64,000 nt of DNA. Source: Mercenaria mercenaria (lineage: Eukaryota > Mollusca > Bivalvia > Venerida > Veneridae). The position numbers and the translations under genes are program-made. The notes beneath the pieces are model-generated. The model searched no databases. It was not told the origin of the DNA and saw only the letters and a program-made list of their open reading frames with translations. The stretch lies in the NCBI RefSeq assembly GCF_021730395.1, contig NC_069367.1:5888501-5952500 (forward strand), read 5' to 3'. Positions 1 to 13,125 of the stretch are shown piece by piece (positions within the stretch are counted from its first letter, which is position 1; each line of letters opens with the position of its first letter).

Positions 1-650
1 CTTTTCAAGGGATCTGTATGAAAGTTGGTCTGAATGTTCATCTTGATGATATCTAGGTCAAGTTTGAAACTGGGTCAACTGCGGTCAAAAACTAGGTCAG
101 TAGGTCTAAAATTATTAAAATCTTTTGACCTCTAGAGGCCATATTTTTCAATGGATCTTCATGAAAATTGATCTGAATGTTCACCTTGATGATATCTAGG
201 TCAAGTTTCGAAACTGGGTCATGTGCGGTCAAAAACTAGGCCAGTAGGTATAAAAATAGAAAAACCTTGTGACCTCTCTAAAGGCCATATTTTCCATTAG
301 ATCTTCATGAAAATTAGTGAGAATGTTCACCTTGATGATATCTAGGTAAAGTTCAAAACAGGGTCACGTACCTTCGAAAACTAGGTCAATAGGTCAAATA
401 ATAGAAAAACCTTGTGACCTCTCTAGAGACCATATTTTTCAATGGATCTTCATGAAAATTGGTCAGAATTTTATCTTGATAATATCTAGGTCAAGTTCAA
501 AACTGGGTCACATGAGCTCAATAACTAGGTCACTATGTCAAATAATAGAAAAAACGACGTCATACTCAAAACTGGGTCATGTGGGAAGAGGTGAGCGATT
601 CAGGACCATCATGGTCCTCTTGTTGAAATTTAAGAGCAAAATGTGAAGGA
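1..650. repeat. Degenerate tandem repeat, period about 145 bp
   Basis: About four and a half diverged units. Each carries a block reading roughly 'gacctctagaggccatat' (near 126, 270 and 413), then 'ggatcttcatgaaaatt', 'cttgatgatatctaggtc' and 'ctgggtca'. The array runs off the left edge of the window, and its last unit is degraded by about 600. A single diverged relative is seen near 60440-60540. The 64-aa frame inside it is repeat-derived and not a gene. I recognise the sequence type as a widespread invertebrate repeat but cannot name a family. Confidence 0.8.
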
Positions 651-779
651 AAAAAATAAGTCTGTCAGTTGTTGGGACATTTCTAATGCATGTTTTGGTA
701 ATTTAAAGCGCGACTTTCGGTTTCAGAGCATGCTTGTTCATTGGAATACATACTCAAAAGTCATTAATATTGCTTTCAT

Positions 780-1185
780 ACAAATACGATTATGCCTTGG
801 AAATGTATATCAATATTGACATGCATAGCAAATTTTCAGCAAAATTGCTTCCACACGATTACGCCTCGTATATAAATATTACCATGCATAGCAAATTTTC
901 AGCAAAATTGCTTCCACACGATTACGCCTCGTATATAAATATTACCATGCATAGCAAATTTTCAGCAAAATTGCTTCCACACGAATACGCCTCGTATATA
1001 AATATTGTCATGTATAGAAAATTTTCAGCAAAATTGCTTCCACATGAATACGCCTCGTATATAAATATTGCCATGTATAGGAAATTTTCAGCAAATTAAA
1101 AGTGCTTTCCATACGAATATGGCACGTATATAACAACATTAAGGCATTGCAAATTTTCGGCCGAATTACTAATACGCCTAGTATG
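780..1185. repeat. 63-bp minisatellite (about 5-6 units)
   Basis: Units begin near 820, 883, 946, 1009 and 1072 with 'catgcatagcaaattttcag' or a close variant, and include 'acgcctcgtatataaatat'. The outer units are more diverged than the central ones. The period is exactly 63 bp (21 codons), so a 121-codon frame with a 21-residue repeat stays open from 734 to 1099. No splice sites, signal peptide or recognisable domain support translation, so I read this as a non-coding minisatellite. Confidence 0.85.
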
Positions 1186-4100
1186 TTTTACCCCTAGTCT
1201 ATTAAAATTGAACCATCTAGTTAAAAGGTTGAACACAAGATGCTAGCTTATTCTACGAAAGTGTGGGTGAAATACTTTCATTCCAGTATATTAATGCAAT
1301 TGTTTTCATAGGATGTTTTATTCTTCTTTTGTAGTGTAGCAGATGTTTGTGAGAAACTTTGGATGAAAATAGCATACATTTTACTAAAAGAAACTGATCG
1401 ATGACTATGAAAAGTTATGATATGACTTAGTGTAATGTATATGCGATATAATGATTATAAATATTCATATCCTGCTGACATACATAATAATCATAGCGGG
1501 AAGTTATTATCGATGTTAAATATATTTCGTACTTAATTTAAACATATAGAATGAATATGTAAATGAATTAAATATACTATAAATGTGTGTTAAATGATTA
1601 TGATTACCTGATATATTTACATATTTGATATATAATATAGTTTAAAAGGTTTAAGTAATATAGCAAAATTTATATACAAATTAAAGTGTAAAGGATATAT
1701 CCAATCGGAAATTAACGCACAGAAAGGTGGAAAAAATAGCTTGTTTATATTATAAAGTTGTTTTGCAAGGTATTAATATTACGGACTGATTAACAATTAA
1801 TCTCTAAAAGGTACATAATGGGAGGAAGGTAGGTTTACTATAACTATCCGTCAGTTGATACGTGATAATCGCCAACGGAAAATTACGCTGTACAATATTA
1901 GAATTATTTTATGGCCATTGACTCTTTTCAAGTGCCCGCATCACACGTGGTTTTCCTCCGTATTTTAAAGGGGCGTGGTAGCAGCTTGTTTGAAATATTT
2001 TCTTAATTATAGAAAGTACTAATGAGCCAGTGATTTCAATGTATTCCTTGGTGTTACAAAGCGAATTTCTTACCTCCTTATCGGATAAAGGTTTTGAAGA
2101 GAACAGAACTGAATAGAATTTTTTTCTCTTTTTAATGATCAGAACTAGTTTAAGCTTGTATATAATGCTCTGGGAAAGCATCAAAATCTAAGAACATCGT
2201 TATTTACATGAATATACATTACAGAAAGTACAATGAGTTCTTTGGGTATTTTGATTTCAGTAGTGGGCTAAATTCTGTACGTGTACCGGTAACGTGTAAA
2301 TGTAAACAAGTGCACGCGTTATACGAGTAGATCTATCTATTTACAGCGAGAAAGAGAAAAATATACATCAAACTATTGTGAAGAATTTAATTAATTTTAT
2401 CGTAGTTTTGTATGGCATGTTTAAATAAAATAAACATACACATTTCATTTAATTACAACAAACATTTGTGTTATTTGACACATGAATGAGTTGAGCTAAC
2501 TAGCAGCTTAAGTGTTACGGTTAAGAAATACACTGTTATAATATTTATTTTCAATATTTTGTTATCGGATATATTACATAGTATGTGTTAAGAGTTATTC
2601 AGTCAATGGAAATATACCGTACGCTTTTCAAAGTAAGCCGCCTTTATTAAATGAAAACAATAGGATTGGGTGGGTTGGGTTATATCCAACTGGTGGAATT
2701 TTTATAATTGGATGGCCTATATAAGAGTTACTTAGTCGTTAATGCTCCATGGATGTGTTACTGTAGGGAAGGATAGCCACGGGCGTGTTAATGCGAGAAA
2801 CAAAGCTGGCACGGCCAAGGTTTGTCGTATTACTTTACATCGAAGAAATTTGCATTTGAAACATTATTTTGTATTATGGTTGCATTACGTTTCTTGTTCC
2901 TATTGTGTTTTGGTTGCTTAGATCAATTTAAGTAAAAATATCAATATACAAAACAAAAAAAATACAGTTTTACATATAATGTATTCTCCATTATCGTTTA
3001 ATATGATAAAATTTAATCATGTACTATGCAACATATATTAATGTATTAAGAGAGTGATGGGATATTTCAACAGAAAAGTATTTGATGTCTTGATTCATTA
3101 TGCGTTGCTGTAGAAAAATGACCTTCCTATTACTTTCGCTAGGTAATCTTATCTGGCCAGTATTATAACTTTAATTGCAGCAATAAAATAAAAATCCATA
3201 AAATAGTAATAGTAATGTTTTATTCTTTACTTAAACAAATTATGCTTTTCGCCGGCTATTTCAATTTTAGAGTTATACCTCGCAACGAATAAAGGTTCTT
3301 AAATAACAGGCTCATGTTAAATTATATAATGCGAAGTAACATAATCCTATTGCAAAGGAGTAAATGACACAATTTTGTCAAATCTAAAGTCACTGGCTTC
3401 CAGATTTAGGCTAAAAATGGTCTTTCTTCTGTTTAAAAGTGAATATATGATGAACATATAAACACGAGTTTTTATTTCTTGACTGTCAGTTTAACTCCGG
3501 TATCCCGTTACAAACGCCTTTCAATTCTAAATGCAATTTATTCTTATATGTTTCCATATCTTATGAAAAAAAAAAGAATAGTGATTTTCTAATATATATG
3601 AAAAGATTCTCTTTTTTTATTTCGCACGATCTGGATTTAATCATCTCATAACCATACCTACGCTTATTGTTATAGAAATAAATGGAAGGAACGAATAAAT
3701 CTATCGGCTTTTATAGTTTTTTTTTTAATAAGGGTTAGGACACATTAATTAAAACGTGAAAAAGAAAGCGTTTAAACCAACAGTATTATCAATAAATGAT
3801 AAAACTGATTTTATTGTATGCAAAAGCTAGAACCTGATAAATCTTCATTTTTCAACGCAGACAGTTTAGGCATGTGCTTTTATAAATTAAAAAGAGAAAA
3901 AGAAGAATTATTCAAGTTACGTTTTCATAGAATAAAATGCGTTTTATACAAATAACGAAAAAAGAAGGAGGTAGATAACGTGTTCTTATTTGAATTTTGA
4001 GACCCGTTGCCAGTTACATGTCGGTGCCTGGATTGATTCCAAAGAATTAGATTCATATTATATAATTAAAAGAGGGCCTTAATTCAAAGCCCGGGTGTTA

Positions 4101-4231
4101 ATTTTGGAACATGTCTGGATTTTGGCTGGAGTAGTTTTGTTATTGTAATGTTTGAAGTGTAATACCCCCCCCCCCCCCCCTAAATTATGCCTAAATTGTC
4201 AAAATAATAAATACATTATGAGATTAATGTA
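1186..4231. other. Intergenic, no gene seen
   Basis: AT-rich sequence with short, unsupported frames. The longest is 91 codons on the minus strand at 1909-2184, without recognisable motifs. A 16-base C run lies at 4165-4180. I see no coding exon, RNA gene or clear mobile element here. Confidence 0.5.
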
Positions 4232-5049
4232 CTGGTTGGGACCATTTTCCGGACAGGACTAGTTTCCGGACACATGTAATATTCGCTTTATTTCGTTGTT
4301 ATTCACGCAATTGTTTCATCTAGATCATTTAAATGTTTGTTCTTCATGTCTACAGCAAACCACTATTTTATAAGGCTGTATAATGTTTTGGTTTTTGATG
4401 ATAACTCACCTGCGTTTACAAAACAACTTTCTGTCTTAACGGGGCATGAAGATAGCATTGCGCATGCGCAGTAGTTCACAAATGCCGAGGTATCAAGCGG
4501 GGAAGAAATAATCAAACTACATAATGATTGTCTGCTGATAACATGTTCTATTTTTAATTTAACGCTAAAAGTTACGTAAGATGCAGGGCTGAGGATTTTT
4601 GCACTAATTTTATTCTATATCTATTGGAATTATCAAGAATTTGTATAAGACGAAATACGAATTTTTTATAGTCAACCTCGGTTTGCTTTCGTAGCTGCTA
4701 TTGAAAGTCGAGTTACGCCGGTTTCGTGCGCAATTTTGAAGAAATGAATGATAAAGAAATGTGTAGAAATAGTTTAATTACTTATTTTGATATCAAATTA
4801 ACAACAAAACACTGTCAAAATATTTGTCCAGAAACTGGTTTACCTGACGGGAAAAATAACTCATTTTAGTGACCCCATTTGAGGCCCCATAGAACCCATA
4901 TTTTACGTCACAATGCGATGCTGATTACAACATCAGATGTGGAAGGAGCTGAAGTTTGTGCAGTGTGAGCTTCATTTATGTCAAATATTTTTTTATGGAA
5001 TAATGGAGCCGAAATATGAAAATGTGTCCGGAAAATGGTTCCCAACCAG
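4232..5049. mobile_element. Non-autonomous TIR DNA transposon, 818 bp
   Basis: The left end 'ctggttgggaccattttccg' is matched in inverted orientation at the right end, 'cggaaaatggttcccaacca' (5029-5048), giving terminal inverted repeats of about 24 bp with one or two mismatches. Both ends are flanked by TA (4230-4231 and 5050-5051), the target duplication of Tc1/mariner-type transposases. A second copy of the 'tttccggaca' motif lies just inside the left end (4263-4272). The interior has no transposase frame, so it would need a transposase supplied in trans. The superfamily is inferred from the TA duplication only. Confidence 0.75.
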
Positions 5050-5809
5050 TATAGATTTATTAAATTTTGTCATCCAGGGTAATCGCCGCGATAACCTTAC
5101 ATTCCTGATACGCCTAAGGAAAACTGCCACAGTCAATGAACTACATCAATACTCTACTTCTTTATTTTATTAAAAGAAAACTTTAAAACTTTAAAAACCC
5201 ATATAAAACATAACACTTTATATATACGTCCGATTGTTGACAGTACACAGGTTATTTATAGATTACACGCCACGCCTACTGCATAAATGTGTCATATCGA
5301 CAAATATGTTTAATCTATATTCTCGAGTCTTTAAATGTAATTTACCGATATCGTTTTACACTATGTTTTTAAAAATGCTGTCATTTTGTCATTTTTTAAT
5401 GTTTTTCAGATCTGATTTTTGCACTTTATTGCCCAAAGTCTATATTTTATGTTTATATCGGTATTAATTACTTTACCTATTGTATAATAAAGATATTTAC
5501 GATCGCGCTGTATAAAATTTTGCGGTTGATTTTATCATAATTCGACCGTTTCTCTGTGATTTTGCTTATTTTATTGTTATTATTATACCAAAAATGATCT
5601 ATCGAACTAGCTGTATGTGTTCTTTAACAATACTGAACATTTCAAGATAATCTATATATTAATAAATGTTTTACACGCGATTCTTGTGTACCCGTCGCCT
5701 AAATTACGCGTAAAAATTCTTACTTAAAATTTACCTGTTTACCTGTTGTTTGTTTACCATTGTGTGTAGACGTCTGTATGTTTTCGGGTCATCATCACTA
5801 CTGGATCTT

Positions 5810-5872
5810 CCTATGGTGGCGTCTTTCTAATACATGCTTTCTCGGTCCGGGCGTTGTTTATGCCACCATAGG
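5810..5872. repeat. Short inverted repeat (hairpin)
   Basis: 'cctatggtggc' at 5810-5820 pairs with 'gccaccatagg' at 5862-5872 around a 41-base loop. It may be an end fragment of a small palindromic element. No function is implied. Confidence 0.5.
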
Positions 5873-6561
5873 TCCCTACTACATATAATACTAACTTCTG
5901 GCCTAACTTTTGAATAAAAATAAAATGTAATTTGATATTTACTTTATTATGATTTTATCTTCTCTGTTCTTTTACTGTTAAAAATATCTTTAAATTGTTT
6001 AAAATTTTGTTAAGATTGATAAAATTTGATAAAAGTTTGATAAAATTGGTAAAATCAGATTCGGCCTTTGCCGAAAAACGAAAACACAAAGACTTTTGTT
6101 TCTGATTTTTATTATGCCAAAGGGATTTAAAATTTTGCTTTTAAAATTAAATTAAAAGTAATTGGATAAAAACAAGTGACTATCCTTACCGAAAATATAA
6201 AGGGTGTGCAAGGATATGTCCCCTGGTTTTAAAATTATAGTCTAAAATTAGCCTTAATATGGCTTAACATTGTATATATGTTAAAATCTAAAAGTTTTAT
6301 TTTTTTAAAAGTTATTTTAAAATGATAATAAAGTTTTTAGGCCTTTTTGTTATATAAAATAAAACATTGTAATTAATCATTATATATGTACATATAACTA
6401 TGCTAAATCTATAATGTAAATAATAAAATGTATAATAATTAAACCTCTTTCGGGTTTTTCTTAGGTATGTACATAGACTGTCAGCTCCTGATACTATATT
6501 AATTTTAGATTGCTTTGCACAGTTGCGGCCCGACCATGCCAACTTTATTAGATAGCGCCTT

Positions 6562-6815
6562 TCACCCTGAGGATATATCGCTTGTATTGACCGCACCAGT
6601 GCCGTTAAGCCTTACATGGTACCCCCAGACGGGGTGCATATACTAGCTCAACCCCCCTGATTATTGACGCCATCTCTTTTGAAAGAAGTTTTAAAATTTT
6701 ATTATGTTATACACGTTTCCCCTGAGATTATATTATCTCTATTGACCGCACCAGTGTTGTTAAGCCTTACATGGTACCCCCAGACGGGGTGCATATAGAG
6801 ATTCAAACCCCCTGG
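6562..6815. repeat. Two direct copies of a ~98-bp block, spacing 156 bp
   Basis: Copies at about 6562-6660 and 6718-6815 share 'attgaccgcaccagtg', 'gttaagccttacatggtacc' and 'cccagacggggtgcatat' with few differences. A 'cggcccgacca' at 6527 and 'tggtcgggcc' at 6860 flank the pair in inverted orientation, so the pair may lie inside a larger decayed element. I cannot name a family. Confidence 0.6.
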
Positions 6816-8564
6816 TACTTTGTGAAATTATATTAAGTTCAATTCATAAAATTAGTTGTCTGGTCGGGCCACTCCTATGTAATGTTTATGTTTTGTTTAT
6901 ATTCTGTTTAAGTAACCTATTTTAGTTATGAAGAGTATTAGGAGGCTGTAGACCTGCTGCTCAACTTCCTTTGGAGGGAAGAGGAGTATTTTTCTGTCAA
7001 TACAGACCAACCCGAGTTTCAGGAGTCCGACATATTGCCTACATATTTACTGACGTTTTTATACCACCAGTAAAAACAAGTGTCCATTGAGCCATTAATT
7101 AGATATAGCATAAGGCAATAAATATCGATTTTATTGAAAACATGGTTTATGGACCCCCGCTAAATTTCGGAGATGGACGTAAATGTACGGAAGATAACGA
7201 TCAAAGTTACAAGATTATCGATTTTTTCAGCAAGGCTTACCAGCAGTCGCGTTTAGTACAGAAAGTTCGATATGCATACTTTAACTCCCTGAGGCCGATA
7301 TCATAATATGCATGCTGCGGCGAGATAAGAATTATCACCTGACGTTGAAGAACATTATCTGATCTTATCATAATCACACTCGCATGGAGTCAATTGAAAT
7401 CATGCATAAAAATATTATTAACATTGTGTAAATCAAACTATACTTATGAAATCTTCAAAGTTTGAACAAATATTTATATATACATCTATCCACTTTCGTC
7501 CGTAACTTATATCCGAATAGAATAATAATTTCACTTCGAAACATTCACCATTTTTACATACCTATTGCGTTTAAAAAATATTTGAACATTTCCGATTTTA
7601 TTACTTTTTTTCACATGTAAACACATTAAATTCCAATAAATAGAAATACATTATTAGCACAGAGTATTTACATCAGCTTAAACGTTGTGTGACACGCACT
7701 GAGACATTGACACCCATCTTTGAAGAATTATTAAATTTACAAAAAGCGTTTATTTACACACATTTTTATGTATGAAACTTGTTTTGCTGTTTTTTTTTTT
7801 ATTTTTATCCATTTGAATTTAATGCGATGTAAGTGTACGAATATTTCAGCTTTCTAAAACTTAACATTTTCCGACCATTCATTTCTCTCATAATGAAATT
7901 TCATCGTCGGAATCATCATCCGACGGAACTGATACGTCAAAACTAGCATGATAATGAATATTTTCTTCAATGTATGAAAAATCTCTGGCAGCCGACATTA
8001 TTTTAATCTTTTGAAATACAGTATGAACGAAACACAGCGGAGTTCGTCTTTTTTATTTCCTTTACCGCATACTTACAAATATTTATTTTAACAAGGAAGC
8101 TAATTATTAGCGTAATTAATAATTATAACATCTAAAAAATAAAAACCGGTATGCAAAATAATTTTGCTTTTATCAGGACTATCAAAAATTAACAAGTACG
8201 TGACGCAATCAGCATGATCTCGGTGCCGCGACTATACTCGTCGATCGCCATCCTAGGGAGTCCTGATATCGACGCTACAGGGGTAGAAAATATAGCGCCT
8301 TTAGTCGCATTTCGGCCCCAAGGAGTTAACATATCCGAAATGTTGAAAAGTGGTACTATTCTCATTTGACTGAACTTTTACATTTCACATTGTCATAAAC
8401 TCCCTGTTAGAAATCTTGAAATTTGTGAAAGTTAGAGTAAAACCAACATTATGATATTAAATCAGTATGAAATTTTTTAATTTAACTTTGAAGTGTTTTT
8501 AGTTTGTAGCATTTACTTGGCTATGCATGTTTAAATGCTTAAAAAAGGCGAATCCAATAATAAT

Positions 8565-8783
8565 TGAGCCGCGCCATGAGAAAACCAACAGGTTTGCGAC
8601 CAGCATGGATCCAGACCAGCCTGCGCGGTCAGGATCCATGCTGTTCGCTTTCAAAGCCTATAGCATTCAGAGAAACTGTTAGCGAACAGCATGGATCCTG
8701 ACCAGACTGCGCGGATGCGCAGGCTGGTCTGGATCCATGCTGGTCGCAAAGCCACTATGTTGATTTTCTCATGGCGCGGCTCA
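8565..8783. mobile_element. Palindromic MITE, family A, copy 1
   Basis: The element starts 'tgagccgcgccatgagaaaa' and ends with the inverted equivalent 'ctcatggcgcggctca'. The two arms pair over most of their length ('accagcatggatccagacca' against its complement), with a short centre near 'aaagcctatagcattcag'. This is a foldback element without coding capacity. Seven copies lie in this window (8565, 13126, 19998, 24371, 25139, 38080, 53118). Confidence 0.9.
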
Positions 8784-9852
8784 TATGTACTTTAGATGTC
8801 ACTATACGTTGTAAACATAAACCAGCAGGTACTCGCAACTGCAGCATGGTGACTGGTCACTTAAAATTCCTGATGCCATATACAGACACTTAATAGGAAA
8901 ATGGCACAACAATTGTAGCATAATAACGGATTCAAATAGTTCTAAGTGTTTTTTGCTCTGTAGAGCTTTTTTTCCTTACTTTTTATGCAACGTTTTTGCT
9001 GAAATAAAATAACAGACCAATGCTTGACATTTAGGTAGCATTTTCGTAATGAAATGATAGCATTAATACATTTGACATAGAAACTGAGGTAAAACACCAT
9101 CACTAAATTTTTTTGAGGCCCAGATGGTAACCCCATCACTACAATTTGGGTCTCATTTCTAGCTGATCTTACAAAATGTATGTTGACCAACAATATTTTT
9201 ATTGCTTGCATCATATATGACCCCCCCCCCCCCCCCCACCCTCCTCTCGCTTTTTTTTAGTTCAGAACTGACCAAATGTAAGCTACAGACATTTAAAATG
9301 TGTCCTGGTGTTTGCTGAAGCCATTGGTATGTTTATGCCCTAGGAGAGCATTATTTTACAGTGTATAGCTATAGTTTGTCTGCAGTCTATGATCAAATGC
9401 TTATATAAACGATGATTAATTTCACAGGATATTTTTTTTAAATTGCACATTTTTCTCCAAGAAACTAAGTATTTTTCACTCTGCCTGCATGTCTATGTTC
9501 TTGGTTAGTACAACTCATTCTACAAGACATTTATATTCTATGATGCAAACCGATTTTTTTACTGCATACTTATCTACTTAATGAAAGCATATAAATAGTA
9601 TGTGCCCGCGCTTTGATGTTTTGCGTCATTAACTTGCAACATATGTTACGGCATTAAGAACAGCATGCTAGCCTTGAAAATAATTAAGCTATTCTACTAA
9701 TTACATACACAGAAAAACATTCGCAGATATGAAACCTCGATATGAAACCTTGACACGTTTAAGACCAAGCGTGTAAAAAGAAAGGTCTTTACTTGATCTT
9801 AAATGTAGTTTTGATTCTATATTGGCAAATGATGATTTTATAGTGTTTGTTT

Positions 9853-9960
9853 TGTTTTAACACTATTTATGTACGATGGGCGGTTATACGCCGGGCGTAA
9901 TAATTTTGAAATTATTTGTACGACGTATTACCGCCCAAGAGTATAAATAGTGTTAAAACA
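9853..9960. repeat. Near-perfect 108-bp palindrome
   Basis: 'tgttttaacactatttat' at 9853-9870 is the exact complement of 'ataaatagtgttaaaaca' at 9943-9960. The arms continue pairing inward through 'gggcggttatacg' / 'cgtattaccgccc' to a centre at 'aataattttgaaattatt', so almost the whole 108 bp can fold into one hairpin. It is probably a tiny foldback element, and no other copy was noticed in the window. Confidence 0.75.
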
Positions 9961-10324
9961 CTCTTTTGGTATGAATCATTTCGATTCTAATATGCCCTGA
10001 ATCTAAAACAGTAGATAAAATATAGAAGCGCTCTTTCTTGCTCGCAACAAAAACATTGACATCAACGCACGTTAACGTGACGTCATTCTAGCGTAAGAGT
10101 GTCTTAACAGAGAAAAGCATATTAGAATATACTGTCAATCCTTTTGAAACGACCGGTCATTTTGACTTATGAGATACGTTTGCTTTGTACACAGCCGATA
10201 ATTAGACAGAAAAGCAATTAACAATCTGATTGAATGAAATAAATTTGATTCGTATGTTAGTATTATATAAAATCGCATATTTTACCAAAGGTCCTCGTTT
10301 ATGAAGTGTTTTTTTTAATAAATC

Positions 10325-10484
10325 GGCTTAAAATCAACTTTGCGACCAGTGCAGACAGACATCATCCTGATCATGGTCTGCACTCGGTAAATTTTCAATG
10401 AATACCTCTTCGAATAATAAATTGTGGTGCCCAAATTGAATGATGGACTAGTCGAATTTAGGAATTAAGCAGGCTAAAGGTTAA
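10325..10484. mobile_element. Family-B MITE, truncated copy
   Basis: It contains the family-B core 'tttgcgaccagtgcagac' and 'gatcatggtctgcact', and the end 'caggctaaaggttaa'. The left terminus is degraded. About seven family-B copies are present in the window. Confidence 0.7.
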
Positions 10485-13125
10485 TGATACATTTACACAA
10501 ATAGAGCCAACTCGTTCACCAACTCTTTGGTCGGAAGATATGAGCACTGGTCATTTGAATAAACTGACAGCTTTACGTACAGGTATACTCGTACAGTATA
10601 ACAGTAATTGGAGTGAATTCATTATCAGACGTAGTTGTTTTTTTTACAATAAATCTAGTATAATATAGATGTATCTATCAAATGGCTATATATTTTTTGT
10701 GTAATTAATCATGTACCATATGGGAAATAATGAAGCTTCTCTTCTATTGATACAGTATACAAAAGAAAAATGTTAGCGTTAAAGCCTAGTATAGTTCATT
10801 CACAACTTATACATTGTCTAAGGCTGCAGTCAATAATCATATAATAGTCTTTTTTAGATAGATTTTTTTCCTTGCATAGCATATTCAAAAAATAACAAAA
10901 GAAATGAAATACAAAAAAAATACACTTTTTCTTATAGTAGCGTACAGCGATTCATGTTTAATTTGTCGATCCTATTCTGTCGTTCTTTTCGAATAAACAC
11001 CGAAAAAAAGTTTCATTTCTTATATCTACATTATATTTCGTTTCCATTTGTAAACAAGATTATATTAAAAATAGCACACATTTTTTTATGCATTTGACAT
11101 TAAAGTCAGCTTCTCGGCCATTCAGTTCACCAGATGGAACAATTGCGACGTCATCTAAGGAACGTTTTCCCTGACTATACGCAGACGTCGTCAAAACAGT
11201 GACCCGTTATCTCTATGCAGCGTTGACTTAACTTTCGCGCCTTTCCTTTTGCTGTTCATACGCAATGAACGTGACAATTTTCAATGGAAAAGAATAGAGC
11301 GAATATAAATATTCATAAATGACGCAGTCATATTATACCCCGTGTTCTAGCACCGATGAAGGCACCGGATTCTTGCCTTCCTAGCGGGGAAAGTATACAT
11401 TTGTCCGAGCACGCGCCGGGATAGATATTCCTGTCTTTCCCTAGGGAAAGACCTTGTCTAAAATAGCGTGCACTAAGGTGCCGTCACATAGAACTTGCAC
11501 TATTGTGACGTCACAAACTATATAAATAATGTTAGGAAATACCAAATTCTATTATTTTGAACGTGATACCATCTAGGCAAGAAAAATAATCTAACATGTC
11601 TGCCTATGTAAAACAGCTGTTTTCCCTACCCCCGGGACAGCTTGGATAAAAAAAACCTCGATAACGCTCGGTTTTCCATTCCACACTGTCCCTCGGGTAG
11701 GGAGAACCCTGTCTTACCACAGGCAGGAATGAAAGATCCTTATAATCTCCTGTCGTATTTGCAAGAAAATAAATTACAGAACCGCCAACTAAAAAAAAAG
11801 CAACGTTCTAAGCAATTAGCAGCCTACTTCATCTTTAAACAACGAAAGCACACTTATAATATTACTATGATCAGTTGCGTCTTTCGTAAATTGCAAACAC
11901 TTTCTGTAAATGTTATTTTCATTTACTAATCTAAAATAGATCTAACTACAGAAAGAAAATACCCTCTTTGTTATATCTGCCTGAGAAACTGGGAATCGGG
12001 ACACTCATAATTTATTCTATTTAGCCTTATGATAATAATTACAAGTGAGAAACCACACTAGATTTTCATCACTGATTATTCGCAAGGGGAAGATCATCTG
12101 ATTGTATCATTTCAACATTAAGCAAGCATTTACTTCATACATAAAAATTATTTTATTTACTAAACGTTTTAAAAACAGAATATGTTACGAATAAAGAGAA
12201 AATCGTAGTTAGATGTTTTGCAAATGTTCTTAAAACGTCAGAGTACAAACGGGAGAGCTTTTTCGTTCTATCTAAACTTGCGATCATGACTTATTTACTA
12301 CCTTTTTCCGATAAGCTAGCATCACACTGCCGCGGATGGGCTTTGGTTGAGTTCCGGATAGCATCCGTAAAACACATTTGTAATTCATCCGGTGTATCCG
12401 TTCAGAAATCGGGGAAATCCGGAGGCAAGAATGCGAAGTTATGAACATGCTCAAAATTTTGCCACGGATAATATATCCGTAAGGAATGCAACAGTTCTGA
12501 AAAGTTAAAAGATCGTAACAGACCGGAAGACAATCACTGTGGTCAAAAAGTACGAGCGATTACGGTTTTATTCAGGTTTTAATAAAGTTGATTAACGTTC
12601 TGTTACGACTGCATTAGAGATTTATAATTACTTAACAAATTCACAAACCCCATTTTATTCCAACACATTCCTCATTCGCAAGCCCATCCGGGGCAGTGCG
12701 CTTCTAGCTCTCGACCAAGGTTGTATGTAAATAATGAGTTCTAGTTTATGTTAAAATTTTGAAAACATTTAAGTGTAAAACGCAAACTTAGCACTTTAGT
12801 TATTGATTACAAAAAAAAATATCATGAGTCACAACTATCATGTTCTATATAAACAAGTTATAAATAGAATATTTGTAAATTTAGATCGCTGGCTTTTAAT
12901 CAATTACCCAGTCGCCGATATGGATTCAAAATCTAGTCTGGGATGTTCTTTTTTCTAGCTTACTTAAGATCGATGGTTACATCCAGATGTCCACCCGTGC
13001 CTGAAACGGCACCCAATATGTTGTGTTCGCGAGTAAAAAATATTTTGATATTATATGTTGAGATACACAATATCTTCTTACTTGATATTGCCCAGTTTAA
13101 GATCCGTACCTATGAAAATTATATT

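Larger units (their letters stand above)
5050..8564. other. Intergenic, apart from the small repeats listed
   Basis: Beyond the hairpin and the two-copy direct repeat I see no supported exon. A 36-codon minus-strand frame at 7888-7998 has an acidic serine-rich end (discussed as a finding). The other frames under 100 codons lack motifs or splice context. Confidence 0.4.
8784..13125. other. Intergenic, apart from the repeats listed
   Basis: No exon is supported. It holds a 17-base C run (9221-9237), a near-perfect palindrome (9853-9960), one family-B MITE (10325-10484) and a small inverted repeat where 'ccctacccccgggacag' (about 11624) faces 'ctgtccctcgggtaggg' (about 11687). The block at about 12310-12480 is GC-richer and has several 'atccg' motifs. 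It may be an old repeat, but I could not define its ends. Confidence 0.4.
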
